DNA of 64,000 nt from contig NZ_JBHUEA010000003.1 of assembly GCF_042680685.1 (NCBI RefSeq), forward strand, positions 1-64,000. The letters are read 5' to 3'. Shown here piece by piece: positions 45,481-54,541 of this stretch. The stretch is from Amnibacterium endophyticum (GTDB lineage: Bacteria > Actinomycetota > Actinomycetes > Actinomycetales > Microbacteriaceae). The notes below the pieces were generated by a model. It was given only the letters and a program-made list of their open reading frames with translations. It searched no databases and was not told the origin of the DNA. Position numbers and translations under genes: made by a program. Numbering within the stretch: position 1 is the first letter of the stretch; each line of letters begins with the position of its first letter.

Positions 45481-46806
45481 TCATCCGCGGGCGGCGGCGC
45501 GCTCGCCGGACGCCACGACGGAGGCGAGGCCGGTGCCCGCGGTCCAGGCGCCGGCGACCGTCAGCCCGTCCGGCAGCGCGGCCCGGTCGAGCGCGCGGCG
45601 GATCGCGATCGTCTCCGCCGCGAGCGCCGGTGCGGGGTCTCGCCAGACGACGTCGGCCCGTGCGCGGATCCCGCCGACCGGCACGCCGAGCAGCTTCGCG
45701 AGGTCCCGGCGGACGACGGCGTCGTCGGGGGCGGAGGGGCCGCGGTACGCCACCCGGAGCACGTGCCGGTGCGGGGGCAGCCGGCCGGCGAGCCAGGCCC
45801 ACTTCGCGGTGGCGTGCGTCACCGCGACCGCCTGCACGTCGGTCCGCTCCGGTGCTACGAGCACCCCCGTGCCGCGGGGGGCCGCGTCGAGCCGGCCGTC
45901 GTCCGCGACGAGCAGCACCGCGGTGCTCACGGCCGGCTCCGGGCGGGGCATCGCGCTGACGCCGTGCGCCGCGTCGGCCAGCAGGTCGAGCGCCGCGCCG
46001 CCGTCGGCCGCGAGCACCACGCGGTGGGCCCACAGGTCCTCCTGCGCGGTCACCACCTGGAAGCCGGGCCCGTGGGGCGCCGGATGGATCCCGAGCACCG
46101 GGGTGCCGAGGCGCACGTCCGCGGCGGCGAGGGAGGCGGCGAGCGCCTCCACCAGCCGGTGGACCCCGCCGACGAGGCCCTGCGCCGCCGCCCCCGGGGG
46201 CGCGGCGGCCCGCAGCCGCAGCACGGCGGCGCTCAGCGCGCCGGTGTTCGTGATCGCCGCGTTCAGGCCGGGGGCGATGGCGTCGACCGGGGCGTCGTCC
46301 GGGTGCACGCCGTAGACCCCCTGGACGACCGGCGTCACGAGGCGGTCGAGCACGCGGCGGCCCATCCGCCGACGCACGAGCGGCCCGAGGTGCTCGTAGC
46401 GCCCGACCTTCAGCAGGGGCACCACCCGGTCGGCGTAGGCGCGCAACGAGCCTCCCGTGCCCACGACCCGGGCGACGTCGGTGGCGAGGGGGGACGACGG
46501 GATGCCGAGCAGCCCGCCGGCCGGCAGCGGCACCTCCCGGTCGGCGAGCGCCACCCAGGCGGAGCCGGTCGGGTCCACGACGTCGGCGCCGAGCCCCAGG
46601 TCGTCGACGAGGGCGCGCACCGCGCCGCCGCGGACGGCGAAGCTCTCCGCGCCCGAGTCGAGGCGGACGCCGCCCAGCTCGACGGAGTGCACCCGGCCGC
46701 CGAGCCGGTCCGACGCCTCGAGCAGCACGACCCGCTCGCCCTGCTGCAGCAGGCGGCGTGCGGCGACCAGGCCGGCGACGCCGCCGCCGACGACCACGGC
46801 GGTCAC
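45481..46806 (-). CDS. hemY: coproporphyrinogen/protoporphyrinogen oxidase (HemY/CgoX)
   Basis: 441-aa FAD enzyme that aromatises the porphyrinogen. N-terminal dinucleotide site VVGGGVAGLVAARRLLQQGE, GGRVHSVELGGVRLDSGAES, a central YGVHPDD region and GLVGGVHRLVEAL, and C-terminal LTVAGAWTAGTGLASVVASG that contacts FAD. With HemQ present it is expected to work on coproporphyrinogen III. GTG 46806 overlaps the hemE stop (GTGA). Confidence 0.93.
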   Translation of the reverse strand: MTAVVVGGGVAGLVAARRLLQQGERVVLLEASDRLGGRVHSVELGGVRLDSGAESFAVRGGAVRALVDDLGLGADVVDPTGSAWVALADREVPLPAGGLLGIPSSPLATDVARVVGTGGSLRAYADRVVPLLKVGRYEHLGPLVRRRMGRRVLDRLVTPVVQGVYGVHPDDAPVDAIAPGLNAAITNTGALSAAVLRLRAAAPPGAAAQGLVGGVHRLVEALAASLAAADVRLGTPVLGIHPAPHGPGFQVVTAQEDLWAHRVVLAADGGAALDLLADAAHGVSAMPRPEPAVSTAVLLVADDGRLDAAPRGTGVLVAPERTDVQAVAVTHATAKWAWLAGRLPPHRHVLRVAYRGPSAPDDAVVRRDLAKLLGVPVGGIRARADVVWRDPAPALAAETIAIRRALDRAALPDGLTVAGAWTAGTGLASVVASGERAAARG

Positions 46807-47840
46807 GGCAGGTCGTGGGCCCACTCGACGATGCGGGTGAGCACGCCGGGGTCCGTCTCCGGCGGCACGCCGTGGCCCAGGTTCAGGACGTGCGCGGGCG
46901 CCGCCCGGCCCGCGTCGACGACGGCCTCGAGGTGCGCGCGCAGCACCGGCCACGGCGCAGCGAGCAGCGCGGGGTCGATGTTGCCCTGCACGGGTACGCC
47001 GCCCCCGAGCAGCGCGGAGGCCTCGTCGAGGGGCAGCCGGTGGTCGACGCCGACGACGTCGGCGCCGGCGTCGCGCATCGCGGGCAGCAGCAGCGCCGTC
47101 CCGACGCCGAAGTGCACCTTGGGCACCCCCTGCACGGCCGCGAGCACGGCGGAGGACGCGGGCAGGACCGCCGCGCGGTAGTCCGCCTCCGGCAGGGAGC
47201 CGGCCCAGGAGTCGAACAGCTGCACCGCACGCGCACCGCCGCGCACCTGCGCCGCGAGGAAGGCGCCGGAGATCCGGGCGAGGTACCCCGTCAGCGCCCG
47301 CCAGGCGTCGGGGTCGGCGTGCAGCATCGTGCGGGCCCGCAGTTGGTCCTTCGACGGGCCGCCCTCGACGACGTAGCTGGCGAGGGTGAAGGGGGCGCCG
47401 GCGAACCCGATCAGGGGCACGTCGCCCAGCTGCGCCACCGTGGCGGCGACCGCCGCCTCGATCGGGGCGAGCGCGTCGTCCGTCAGCTCGTGCGCGACGA
47501 GGTCGGCGAGGTCGGCGGCGTCGCGCACCGGGCGCGCGAAGACCGGCCCGCGCCCCGGCACGATCTCCACGTCGACCCCGGCGAGCCTCAGCGGGACCAC
47601 GATGTCGCTGAAGAAGATCGCCGCGTCCACCCCGTGGCGGCGCACCGGCTGCAGCGTGATCTCCGCGGCCAGATCGGGCGTCAGGCAGGCGTCGAGCATC
47701 GCCGTGCCCGCGCGGCTCGCCCGGTACTCCGGCAGCGAGCGGCCCGCCTGCCGCATGAACCAGACCGGCTGCGTCGCGGGGCGCACCCCGGCGTAGGCGT
47801 CGAGCAGCGGAGTCGAGGGCACGGGCCCCGATCCTGCCAT
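46803..47840 (-). CDS. hemE: uroporphyrinogen decarboxylase
   Basis: 345-aa enzyme making coproporphyrinogen III. Clear motifs: PVWFMRQAGRSLPEYR, AAIFFSDIVVPL, IGFAGAPFTLASYVVEGG, and the C-terminal VPVQGNIDPALL and LNLGHGVPPETDP. ATG 47840 is chosen as the first Met close to the conserved core. It diverges from hemA across 168 bp, which contains several short G/C hairpins and the hemA -10 element. Confidence 0.94.
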   Translation of the reverse strand: MAGSGPVPSTPLLDAYAGVRPATQPVWFMRQAGRSLPEYRASRAGTAMLDACLTPDLAAEITLQPVRRHGVDAAIFFSDIVVPLRLAGVDVEIVPGRGPVFARPVRDAADLADLVAHELTDDALAPIEAAVAATVAQLGDVPLIGFAGAPFTLASYVVEGGPSKDQLRARTMLHADPDAWRALTGYLARISGAFLAAQVRGGARAVQLFDSWAGSLPEADYRAAVLPASSAVLAAVQGVPKVHFGVGTALLLPAMRDAGADVVGVDHRLPLDEASALLGGGVPVQGNIDPALLAAPWPVLRAHLEAVVDAGRAAPAHVLNLGHGVPPETDPGVLTRIVEWAHDLP

Positions 47841-47994
47841 CCCGCCGCCCGGCGACCCGCGCCCGTGCGCGGACCCGCACCCGCCGCCCGGCGGTGCACG
47901 CCCTGCTCCGGACGCGCGCCGAGCGGTCGACCGGATGGGAATCCTCATAGCCGGGGTGAGGCCGCCCTCAGCCGGGCGACCCCCAGGGGGCGCG

Positions 47995-48000
47995 TAACAT
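47995..48000 (+). promoter_or_regulatory. putative -10 element (TAACAT) of hemA
   Basis: TAACAT ends 8 nt before the GTG at 48009. The preceding CCCCCAGGGGG (47981-47991) is a small hairpin. Confidence 0.4.
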
Positions 48001-48008
48001 CTCCTGCC

Positions 48009-49274
48009 GTGCTGACCGCCCTGACCGCCGACTACCGCGCGGCCGGGTTCGAGGTGCTGGAGCGGCTCGCCACCGTCACGCCGGAGGGGTTCGCGCGCTT
48101 CACCGCGCAGCAGCCGGGCGTCCGCGGCGGGGTGCTGCTCGCGACCTGCAACCGCTTCGAGGCCTACCTGGACGTCGACGACGACTCCGGCGCGGCCGCG
48201 GCGCTGCAGGGCTTCGCGGAGGCGCAGTCGGGCCAGGCGCTCGACGGCGTGCTCACCGCGCGCGCCGGCACCGAGGTCGCCGGCCACCTGTTCGCGGTCT
48301 CGAGCGGGCTCGAGTCGCTGGTGGTCGGGGAGGCGGAGATCGCGGGCCAGGTGTCCCGGGCCCTCGAGGCGGCACGGGCGCAGGGCTCCACCACCCCGGA
48401 CCTCGAGCGGCTGTTCCAGCGCGCGTCGCGCACCAGCAGCGCCGTGCAGGAGCGCACGCGCGTCGGGGCCGCGGGACGCAGCATCGTGCGCCTCGCGCTC
48501 GACCTGGCCGGCAGCCGGATCACCGACTGGCGCGGCGTCCGCGTGCTGCTGATCGGCACCGGCACCTACGCCGGCGCGACGCTGGCGGCGCTGCGCGACC
48601 GCGGGGTCGAGGAGATCGCCGTGTACTCGCCGAGCGACCGGGCGAAGCGCTTCGCGAGCCGCGAGGGCGTCGTCGCGGTGCCGCGCGACGAGCTGCCGCG
48701 CCGGCTCGGCGAGGCGGACCTGGTCATCGCCTGCAGCATCGCGACGACGCCGATCCTCGCCGCGCATCACCTGGTCGGCGCCCGCGCCCGCGTCGCGCAC
48801 CCCGATCGCCAGCTGGTCGTGGACCTCGGGCTGCCGAGGAACATCGACCCCGACGTGGCCGAGCTGCCGGAGGTGGACCTGCTCGACCTCGAGACGATCG
48901 GACTCCACGCGCCGCTGCCCGAGCTGCAGGCCACGGACGAGGCCCGCGCCCTGATCGAGCAGGCGGTCCTCGACTACCGGGCGGACCAGCAGGCGACGGC
49001 CGTGACCCCGGCCGTCGTGGCGTACCGCTCCCACGTGTTCGAGCTGGTGGAGCAGGAGATCGACCGGCTGCGGCGCCGCGGCGAGGCGACCGAGTCGGTC
49101 GAACGCGCCATGCGGCACCTCGCCTCGGTGCTCGTGCACACGCCGTCCGCCCGGGCGCGGGAGCTCGCCACGCAGGGACGCGCGGACGAGTTCAGCGCCG
49201 CGGTGCAGGCGCTCTTCGGGCTCGAGACGGCCGCCCCGTCGGCGCTGGAGCGCGACGAGCCGCTCGCGGGCTGA
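48009..49274 (+). CDS. hemA: glutamyl-tRNA reductase
   Basis: 421-aa NADPH enzyme reducing glutamyl-tRNA to glutamate-1-semialdehyde, the first step of the C5 pathway that feeds HemL. Motifs: VLLATCNRFEAYLDV with the catalytic cysteine, VSSGLESLVVGEAEIAGQV, RVLLIGTGTYAGAT and the anticodon-side helix. The N-terminus is 1-2 residues shorter than usual: the start GTG 48009 immediately precedes LTALTADYRAAG. Divergent from the hemE-hemY operon. Confidence 0.95.
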   Translation: MLTALTADYRAAGFEVLERLATVTPEGFARFTAQQPGVRGGVLLATCNRFEAYLDVDDDSGAAAALQGFAEAQSGQALDGVLTARAGTEVAGHLFAVSSGLESLVVGEAEIAGQVSRALEAARAQGSTTPDLERLFQRASRTSSAVQERTRVGAAGRSIVRLALDLAGSRITDWRGVRVLLIGTGTYAGATLAALRDRGVEEIAVYSPSDRAKRFASREGVVAVPRDELPRRLGEADLVIACSIATTPILAAHHLVGARARVAHPDRQLVVDLGLPRNIDPDVAELPEVDLLDLETIGLHAPLPELQATDEARALIEQAVLDYRADQQATAVTPAVVAYRSHVFELVEQEIDRLRRRGEATESVERAMRHLASVLVHTPSARARELATQGRADEFSAAVQALFGLETAAPSALERDEPLAG

Positions 49275-49345
49275 TCCCGGCTCGGGAGTCGCCATGGATC
49301 TCCCGGGACACCCCGCCGGTGGTCGTCCGCACCGCCGCGCTTGCC

Positions 49346-49351
49346 TATGGT
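49346..49351 (+). promoter_or_regulatory. putative -10 element (TATGGT) of the 102-aa ORF
   Basis: TATGGT with 7 nt to GTG 49359 and no ribosome site: a leaderless-type start. The identical hexamer lies 6 nt before the ORF at 62150. Confidence 0.45.
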
Positions 49352-49358
49352 TTCCAGG

Positions 49359-49667
49359 GTGAGCTACCGCGTCGTCATCCCCCGTTCCATCCCCTTCGCG
49401 GATGCGAACCGGGTGCAGCAGGCGGTGTGGAAGCGCGGCTACAGCACCCGTCTCGCCGGCCGGGACACGACGGACCCGAAGCGCCAGATCGTGGAGTTCC
49501 TCCGCCTCGTCGACGAGCTGCCCGACCCGGGCGAGGTCGGCGGCCTCGCGAACGACCTCGAGTCGGTGCTCTCCTCGAAGCGCGTCGACTCCGACTTCGC
49601 CGGCACCGGCGCCTGGCTCGAGACGGTGCAGAACCGGGCGCCGCGCCGGCGCGCGACGGCGAGCTGA
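49359..49667 (+). CDS. small hypothetical protein (102 aa)
   Basis: Predicted 102-aa soluble protein beginning VSYRVVIPRSIPFADANR, with IVEFLRLVDELPDP and a C-terminal basic tail. Third-codon GC is high and a -10 element sits correctly before GTG 49359, so it is probably real. I do not recognise the family. It follows hemA by 84 nt. The next 121 bp up to the beta-lactamase-fold stop holds no clear gene. Confidence 0.6.
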   Translation: MSYRVVIPRSIPFADANRVQQAVWKRGYSTRLAGRDTTDPKRQIVEFLRLVDELPDPGEVGGLANDLESVLSSKRVDSDFAGTGAWLETVQNRAPRRRATAS

Positions 49668-49788
49668 TCGCCCGCGACGGCCGGATCGTCGCCCTCAGCG
49701 CCAGATTGCGCCGCGCGCTCGGCGCCATCCGGCGCTGAGCGCGCATCTCGCAGCGCGGCCGGTCCGCCTGCCGCGCGGCGCGAGGGCG

Positions 49789-50700
49789 TCAGTGCACGTA
49801 CTCGAGGATGCCGATCCCGATCGTGCGCATCGCCTGCAGCACGCTGAGGCGGCGCATGTGCACGCTGTCGTCGAACTCGACCGTCACCGTGTAGGCGACC
49901 GCCGCCCGCGGGCCGCGGAGCACGCCCGCCTCGCTGCGGACGCCCCGGGCGCTGCCGGTCTTGTTCAGCAGGCTCAGCCCGTGGTCGCTGCGGACGTGCG
50001 ACAGGGGGTCGAGCGCGAACGAGGACGCGACCATCGACAGGTCGGCGTTCAGCGCCAGCCAGTCCCCGACGCGCGACGACACCGACCGGCTCACGGCCTC
50101 GCCGCGCGCGATGCGGGCGAAGAGCGTCGTCAGCTCCGCCGCCGAGCCCACGGACAGGTTCGGCGCGTCGTCCGGCCCGCGGCGGTCCCGCATCCGGTCG
50201 AGCAGCGCGGTGCGCTTCAGCCCGAGCGCCTCGCCGCGCGCCCGCACGGCCTCGAGCCCGACCGCGCGCAGCAGCACGTTGAACGCCAGGTTGTCGCCGG
50301 TGGCCGCGACGAGGGCGGCGAGGTCGGTGAGCGGCAGGCTCGGCGCGTGCAGGTACTGCCAGACGCCCGCGCCGGACACGAGGTCCTCGGGCAGGCGGTC
50401 GAGCAGGTCGAAGCGGCTGTTGCTCTGCTCGTCCAGCCGGGCCGCGACCTCGAGGAGCAGCAGCGTCTTGCCGATGCCGGCGGTCGGCAGCACCACGTGG
50501 TCGTCGACGGAGAACAGCGCCGTCCCCGACAGCAGGTCGATGACCCGGGCGGACACCTGGGCGCCGTCGAGCGCCAGGTGCGCGAGCGCGGTGAAGCCGT
50601 CGGTGAAGTCGGCACGCACCGGTTCGCCCCGGTGCCGGGCGCCCTCGTCGCCGCTCCGCTGCCGCGCCCTCCGCGAGGGCTCCGGCGGAGCGGCGGTCAC
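49789..50700 (-). CDS. class A beta-lactamase-fold protein without nucleophile serine
   Basis: 303-aa protein with the class A beta-lactamase fold (serine hydrolase family PF13354-like). The Ser-x-x-Lys motif position reads TAGIGKTLLL, so Gly replaces the catalytic Ser, and the S-D-N position reads GDN (ATGDNLAFN). The Lys-Thr-Gly motif (LLNKTGSARG) is intact. No signal peptide. It is therefore probably not a beta-lactamase; a binding or regulatory role is possible. GTG 50700 overlaps the stop of the M13 peptidase (GTGA), so both are made from one message. Confidence 0.82.
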   Translation of the reverse strand: MTAAPPEPSRRARQRSGDEGARHRGEPVRADFTDGFTALAHLALDGAQVSARVIDLLSGTALFSVDDHVVLPTAGIGKTLLLLEVAARLDEQSNSRFDLLDRLPEDLVSGAGVWQYLHAPSLPLTDLAALVAATGDNLAFNVLLRAVGLEAVRARGEALGLKRTALLDRMRDRRGPDDAPNLSVGSAAELTTLFARIARGEAVSRSVSSRVGDWLALNADLSMVASSFALDPLSHVRSDHGLSLLNKTGSARGVRSEAGVLRGPRAAVAYTVTVEFDDSVHMRRLSVLQAMRTIGIGILEYVH

Positions 50701-52637
50701 CAGATCGCGACCCGCTTCGTCGGATCGAGCCACAGGTCGTCCGTCTCGGTGAGCCCGAACGCCGTCGCGAACTCGTCCAGGTTGCGGACGATCTGGTTGC
50801 AGCGGAACTCGGGCGGGGAGTGGGGGTCGATGGTCAGCAGGCGCTTCGCCTCCGCGGGGCGCCGCTTCTCGCGCCAGACGGCGGCCCAGGAGAGGAAGAA
50901 GCGCTGGGCGCCGGTCGTGCCGTCGATCACGGGCGGCTCCGCGCCCTCGAGCGAGAGCACGTAGGCGCGCCAGGCGATCGCGAGGCCGCCGAGGTCGCCG
51001 ATGTTCTCGCCGATCGTCAGCGCGCCGTTGACGTGGTCGGTCAGCCCCTCGGGCACCAGCGCGTCGTACTGCGCGATCAGCGCCTTCGTCCGCTGCTCGA
51101 ACGCCGCGCGGTCCTCGTCGGTCCACCAGTTCTCGAGGCGCCCGGCGCCGTCGAACTGCGAGCCCTGGTCGTCGAAGCCGTGGCCGATCTCGTGCCCGAT
51201 CACGGCGCCGATGCCGCCGTAGTTCGCCGCGTCGTCCCGGTCGGGGTCGAAGAACGGGGGCTGGAGGATCGCGGCCGGGAAGACGATCTCGTTCATGCCC
51301 GGGTTGTAGTAGGCGTTCACGGTCTGCGGCGTCATGAACCACTCGTCGCGGTCGACGGGCCGGCCGATCTTGCCGAGCTCGCGGTCGAACTCGAACGCGC
51401 TCGAGCGCTGCACGTTGCCGACGAGGTCATCGGCCCGCACCTCGAGGGCGCCGTAGTCGCGCCAGACGGCCGGATAGCCGATCTTCGGGGTGAAGCGGCC
51501 CAGCTTGTCGAGGGCTCGGGCCCGCGTCGCGTCGCCCATCCAGGCGAGGCCCGTGATGGAGGCCCGGTAGGCCGCGACCAGGTTCGCGACCAGCACGTCC
51601 ATCCGCACCTTCGCCACCGGCGGGAAGTGGCGCTCGACGTACAGGCGGCCGATCGCCTCGCCCATCGCGCCCTCGGCGAGCGCGACCCCGCGCTTCCAGC
51701 GCGCCCGCAGCTGCTCGGTCCCCGACAGCGCGGTACCGGTGAAGGCGAAGTGCGCCGAGACGAAGTCGCCGGCCAGGTAGGGGGCCAGCGGGCGGATCAC
51801 CCGCATCGCGAGCCAGTCGCGCCAGGCGTCGAGCCGGTCGTGGGTGAGCAGGCCGAGGACGCCGGAGACGAACGAGGGCTCGCGCACGACGACCGTCTCG
51901 AGCGCGCCCGCCGGGGCGTTCAGCCCGCCGGCCCACGCGTCGAGCAGCACGCCCTGCTCCCCCGCCGACGCCGTCAGCTCGGCCCACCGCATCGGGTTGT
52001 AGGTCGCCTGCACGTCGCGAGTCGCCACCGCGTCCCAGTGCGTCCCCGCGATCTCGGTCTCGAGCGCGAGCACCCGGTCCGCGCGGGCCTCCCCGTCCGC
52101 GAGCCCGGCGAGCTCGTACATCCGCACGAGGAACGCGCGGTACGCGTCGCGGTGGCCCGCGAAGTCGTCCTCGCGGTAGTAGCGCTCGTCGGGCAGGCCG
52201 AGCCCGCCCTGCTCGAGGAACACGAGGTAGCGGTCCGGGTCGCCCGGGTCGTTGTCGACGAACAGCCGGAAGAGGCTGCCGCCCCCGCGGCGCTCGAGCG
52301 CGCCGAGCGTCGCGAGCACCTCGGCGATCGACCCGGTCTGCGCGACCAGTGCGAGCGGCTCCTCGAGCGGCGCGGCGCCGAGCGCCTCGACGGCGTCCTC
52401 GTCCATGAACGAGGCGTAGAGGTCGCCGACCTTCCGCGCCTCGGTGCCTGGCTCGGCGCCCCGCGCCTCCTCGACGATGGCGCGCACCGCGACCTCGGCC
52501 TCGTCGACCAGGTCGAGGAAGGCCCCCGAGCGCGCGCGGTCGGCGGGGATCTCCGCGGATTCGAGCCAGGGCCCGTTCACGCTGCGGTACAGGTCGTCCT
52601 GGACGCGCACGGATCCAAGGGCTTCGGGTTCGGCCAC
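50697..52637 (-). CDS. M13-family zinc metallopeptidase (PepO-like)
   Basis: 646-aa neprilysin-type peptidase. Zinc site VIGHEIGHGFDDQG (His-Glu-x-x-His) with the third ligand in GENIGDLGGLAIA; substrate-binding NAYYNPGMNEIVFPAAIL; C-terminal FRCNQIVRN and W at the end are normal. Length is typical. There is no signal peptide or membrane anchor, indicating a cytosolic oligopeptidase, as in other actinobacterial PepO proteins. GTG 52637 preceded by TAGACT at 6 nt. Its downstream partner is the beta-lactamase-fold protein. Confidence 0.93.
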   Translation of the reverse strand: MAEPEALGSVRVQDDLYRSVNGPWLESAEIPADRARSGAFLDLVDEAEVAVRAIVEEARGAEPGTEARKVGDLYASFMDEDAVEALGAAPLEEPLALVAQTGSIAEVLATLGALERRGGGSLFRLFVDNDPGDPDRYLVFLEQGGLGLPDERYYREDDFAGHRDAYRAFLVRMYELAGLADGEARADRVLALETEIAGTHWDAVATRDVQATYNPMRWAELTASAGEQGVLLDAWAGGLNAPAGALETVVVREPSFVSGVLGLLTHDRLDAWRDWLAMRVIRPLAPYLAGDFVSAHFAFTGTALSGTEQLRARWKRGVALAEGAMGEAIGRLYVERHFPPVAKVRMDVLVANLVAAYRASITGLAWMGDATRARALDKLGRFTPKIGYPAVWRDYGALEVRADDLVGNVQRSSAFEFDRELGKIGRPVDRDEWFMTPQTVNAYYNPGMNEIVFPAAILQPPFFDPDRDDAANYGGIGAVIGHEIGHGFDDQGSQFDGAGRLENWWTDEDRAAFEQRTKALIAQYDALVPEGLTDHVNGALTIGENIGDLGGLAIAWRAYVLSLEGAEPPVIDGTTGAQRFFLSWAAVWREKRRPAEAKRLLTIDPHSPPEFRCNQIVRNLDEFATAFGLTETDDLWLDPTKRVAIW

Positions 52638-52643
52638 CCGCGG

Positions 52644-52649
52644 AGTCTA
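52644..52649 (-). promoter_or_regulatory. putative -10 element (TAGACT) of the M13 peptidase gene
   Basis: TAGACT on the minus strand, 6 nt before GTG 52637, no ribosome site. Confidence 0.42.
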
Positions 52650-52774
52650 GGAGCGGGACCCCCTCGGACGCGGGGCGGCTCGCGGGATTCCCGGGCGTCT
52701 CGGAAGCGGTGCCGCACCGCGCAGCCGGGGGGAGGTTCAGAGCGGTCGGATGCGGCCGTGCTTGCCTGGGCCGC

Positions 52775-53809
52775 ATGGCCGCGACCACCGTCGTCCCCCG
52801 CATCGAGGTGCTCGGGGAGACGCTGACCCTCGGCGGCATCGTGACGGCGGCGGTCGTCCTCGTGATCGCGATCGCGGCGGCCGCGGTGCTACGCGGGCTG
52901 ATCCTCCGGCGGTCGCGGCAGGAGGGCACGGCCCACCCGTCGACCTGGTACACGCTGTCGCGGCTCACCACCTACACGGTGCTGGTCGCCGGCGTGCTGC
53001 TCGCCGTGTCGGCGCTCGGGGTGCCGCTCGGCCGCTTCGCGGTGCTGTTCGGCGCGCTCGGCGTCGGGATCGGCTTCGGCCTGCAGCCGCTCTTCGCGAA
53101 CTTCATCGCCGGCATCGTGCTGCTGCTCGACCGGTCCCTCAAGGTGGGCGACTTCGTCGAGCTGGAGTCGGGCACGGCGGGCGAGGTGCGGGAAATCGCG
53201 CTGCGGGCGACGACGATCGTCACGAACGACAATCTCGACATCCTCGTGCCGAACGCCGAGTTCGTCTCCGGCCGCGTCGTCAACTGGACCCACCGCGACG
53301 TGCGGCGCCGCCTGCGGGTGCCGTTCGGCGTCGCGTACGACGCCGACAAGGAGGCGGTGAAGGCGGCGGCGCTCGAGGCCGCTGCCGCCGTGCCGTTCAC
53401 CCTCGATCAGGACGGCCCGCTCGGGCCGCAGGTGTGGCTGAGCGGCTTCGGCGACAGCGCGCTGGAGTTCGAGCTGGTCGTGTGGCTGGACGCCGGGGCG
53501 ACGCGGCGGCCCGTCGCGGTGACGGCCGCCTACAACTGGGCGCTGCACACCGCGCTGCAGCGCCACGGCCTCGAGATCCCCTTCCCGCAGCGGGACCTGC
53601 ACGTGCGCTCCCTGTTCGGGCTGACCGGCGAGGAGGCGCGGGCGGCGCTGCGGCTCGAGGAGCCCGAGCGCGAGCGCCGGGAGGCCGGTGGCGCGCCGGC
53701 CGAGGCCCGCAACGACGCCGTCGACGACGTCGCCGGCCGCACCGGGTACACGCCGGAGCGGGCGGACGGCGAGGAGGGTCGCGGCACGGACGGCTCTCCG
53801 GCCTCGTAG
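52775..53809 (+). CDS. MscS-family mechanosensitive ion channel
   Basis: 344-aa membrane protein with three helices: IVTAAVVLVIAIAAAAVLRG, YTVLVAGVLLAVSALG, and the pore-lining helix GRFAVLFGALGVGIGFGLQP followed by FANFIAGIVLLLDRSLKVGD, a hallmark of the MscS core. The cytoplasmic beta domain (VELESGTAGEVREIALRATT) follows, then a charged disordered tail. It opens on membrane tension to release solutes. ATG 52775; diverges from the M13 gene across 137 bp. Confidence 0.92.
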   Translation: MAATTVVPRIEVLGETLTLGGIVTAAVVLVIAIAAAAVLRGLILRRSRQEGTAHPSTWYTLSRLTTYTVLVAGVLLAVSALGVPLGRFAVLFGALGVGIGFGLQPLFANFIAGIVLLLDRSLKVGDFVELESGTAGEVREIALRATTIVTNDNLDILVPNAEFVSGRVVNWTHRDVRRRLRVPFGVAYDADKEAVKAAALEAAAAVPFTLDQDGPLGPQVWLSGFGDSALEFELVVWLDAGATRRPVAVTAAYNWALHTALQRHGLEIPFPQRDLHVRSLFGLTGEEARAALRLEEPERERREAGGAPAEARNDAVDDVAGRTGYTPERADGEEGRGTDGSPAS

Positions 53810-53812
53810 GCT
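53807..53812 (+). promoter_or_regulatory. putative -10 element (TAGGCT) of nucS
   Basis: TAGGCT overlaps the mscS stop codon and ends 8 nt before GTG 53821; possible independent, leaderless start of nucS. Confidence 0.35.
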
Positions 53813-53820
53813 CACCCCCC

Positions 53821-54516
53821 GTGCGACTCGTGGTGGCGGAGTGCTCGGTCGACTACGCGGGGCGCCTGTCGGCGCACCTGCCGCCCGCGCGGCGGGTGCT
53901 GATGCTGAAGGCGGACGGCAGCGTGCTCGTGCACGCCGACGGCGGCTCGTACAAGCCGCTGAACTGGATGAGCCCGCCCTGCTCCCTCACCGAGGAGGAG
54001 CCGGACGAGGACCAGGCCGCCGCGGGCGTGCGGCACGTCTGGCGCGTGCGGCACGCGAAGACGGACGACCAGCTGATCATCCGCATCCACGACCTCGTGA
54101 TCGACGAGGACGTCGAGCTCGGCGTCGACCCGGGGCTCGTCAAGGACGGCGTCGAGGCCGACCTGCAGCGGCTGCTCGCCGAGCAGATCGACCTGCTCGG
54201 CGACGGGCACTCGCTGGTGCGCCGCGAGCACATGACGGCGATCGGCCCGGTCGACATCCTCGCCCGGGACGCGGGCGGCGCCGCGGTCGCGGTGGAGATC
54301 AAGCGCCGGGGCGAGATCGACGGCGTCGAGCAGCTGACCCGGTACCTCGAGCTGATGAACCGCGACCCGCACCTCGCCCCGGTGTCGGGCGTCTTCGCGG
54401 CGCAGGAGATCAAGCCGCAGGCCCGGACGCTCGCCGAGGACCGCGGCATCCGCTGCCTCGTGCTCGACTACGACGCGATGCGGGGCATCGAGGGCGGGCC
54501 GGCGCGGCTGTTCTAG
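53821..54516 (+). CDS. nucS: mismatch-specific endonuclease NucS
   Basis: 231-aa NucS/EndoMS protein, the mismatch nuclease of actinobacteria and archaea that replaces MutS/MutL. N-terminal RLVVAECSVDYAGRLSAHLP, SYKPLNWMSPP, and the PD-(D/E)XK catalytic set GPVDILARD, VAVEIKRRG followed by LTRYLELMNRD. The C-terminus ends ARLF, fitting the beta-clamp-binding tail. GTG start 11 nt after the mscS stop. Supports assignment to Actinomycetota. Confidence 0.94.
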   Translation: MRLVVAECSVDYAGRLSAHLPPARRVLMLKADGSVLVHADGGSYKPLNWMSPPCSLTEEEPDEDQAAAGVRHVWRVRHAKTDDQLIIRIHDLVIDEDVELGVDPGLVKDGVEADLQRLLAEQIDLLGDGHSLVRREHMTAIGPVDILARDAGGAAVAVEIKRRGEIDGVEQLTRYLELMNRDPHLAPVSGVFAAQEIKPQARTLAEDRGIRCLVLDYDAMRGIEGGPARLF

Positions 54517-54541
54517 CGGCCGGCCGGACGGGTCGATCAGG

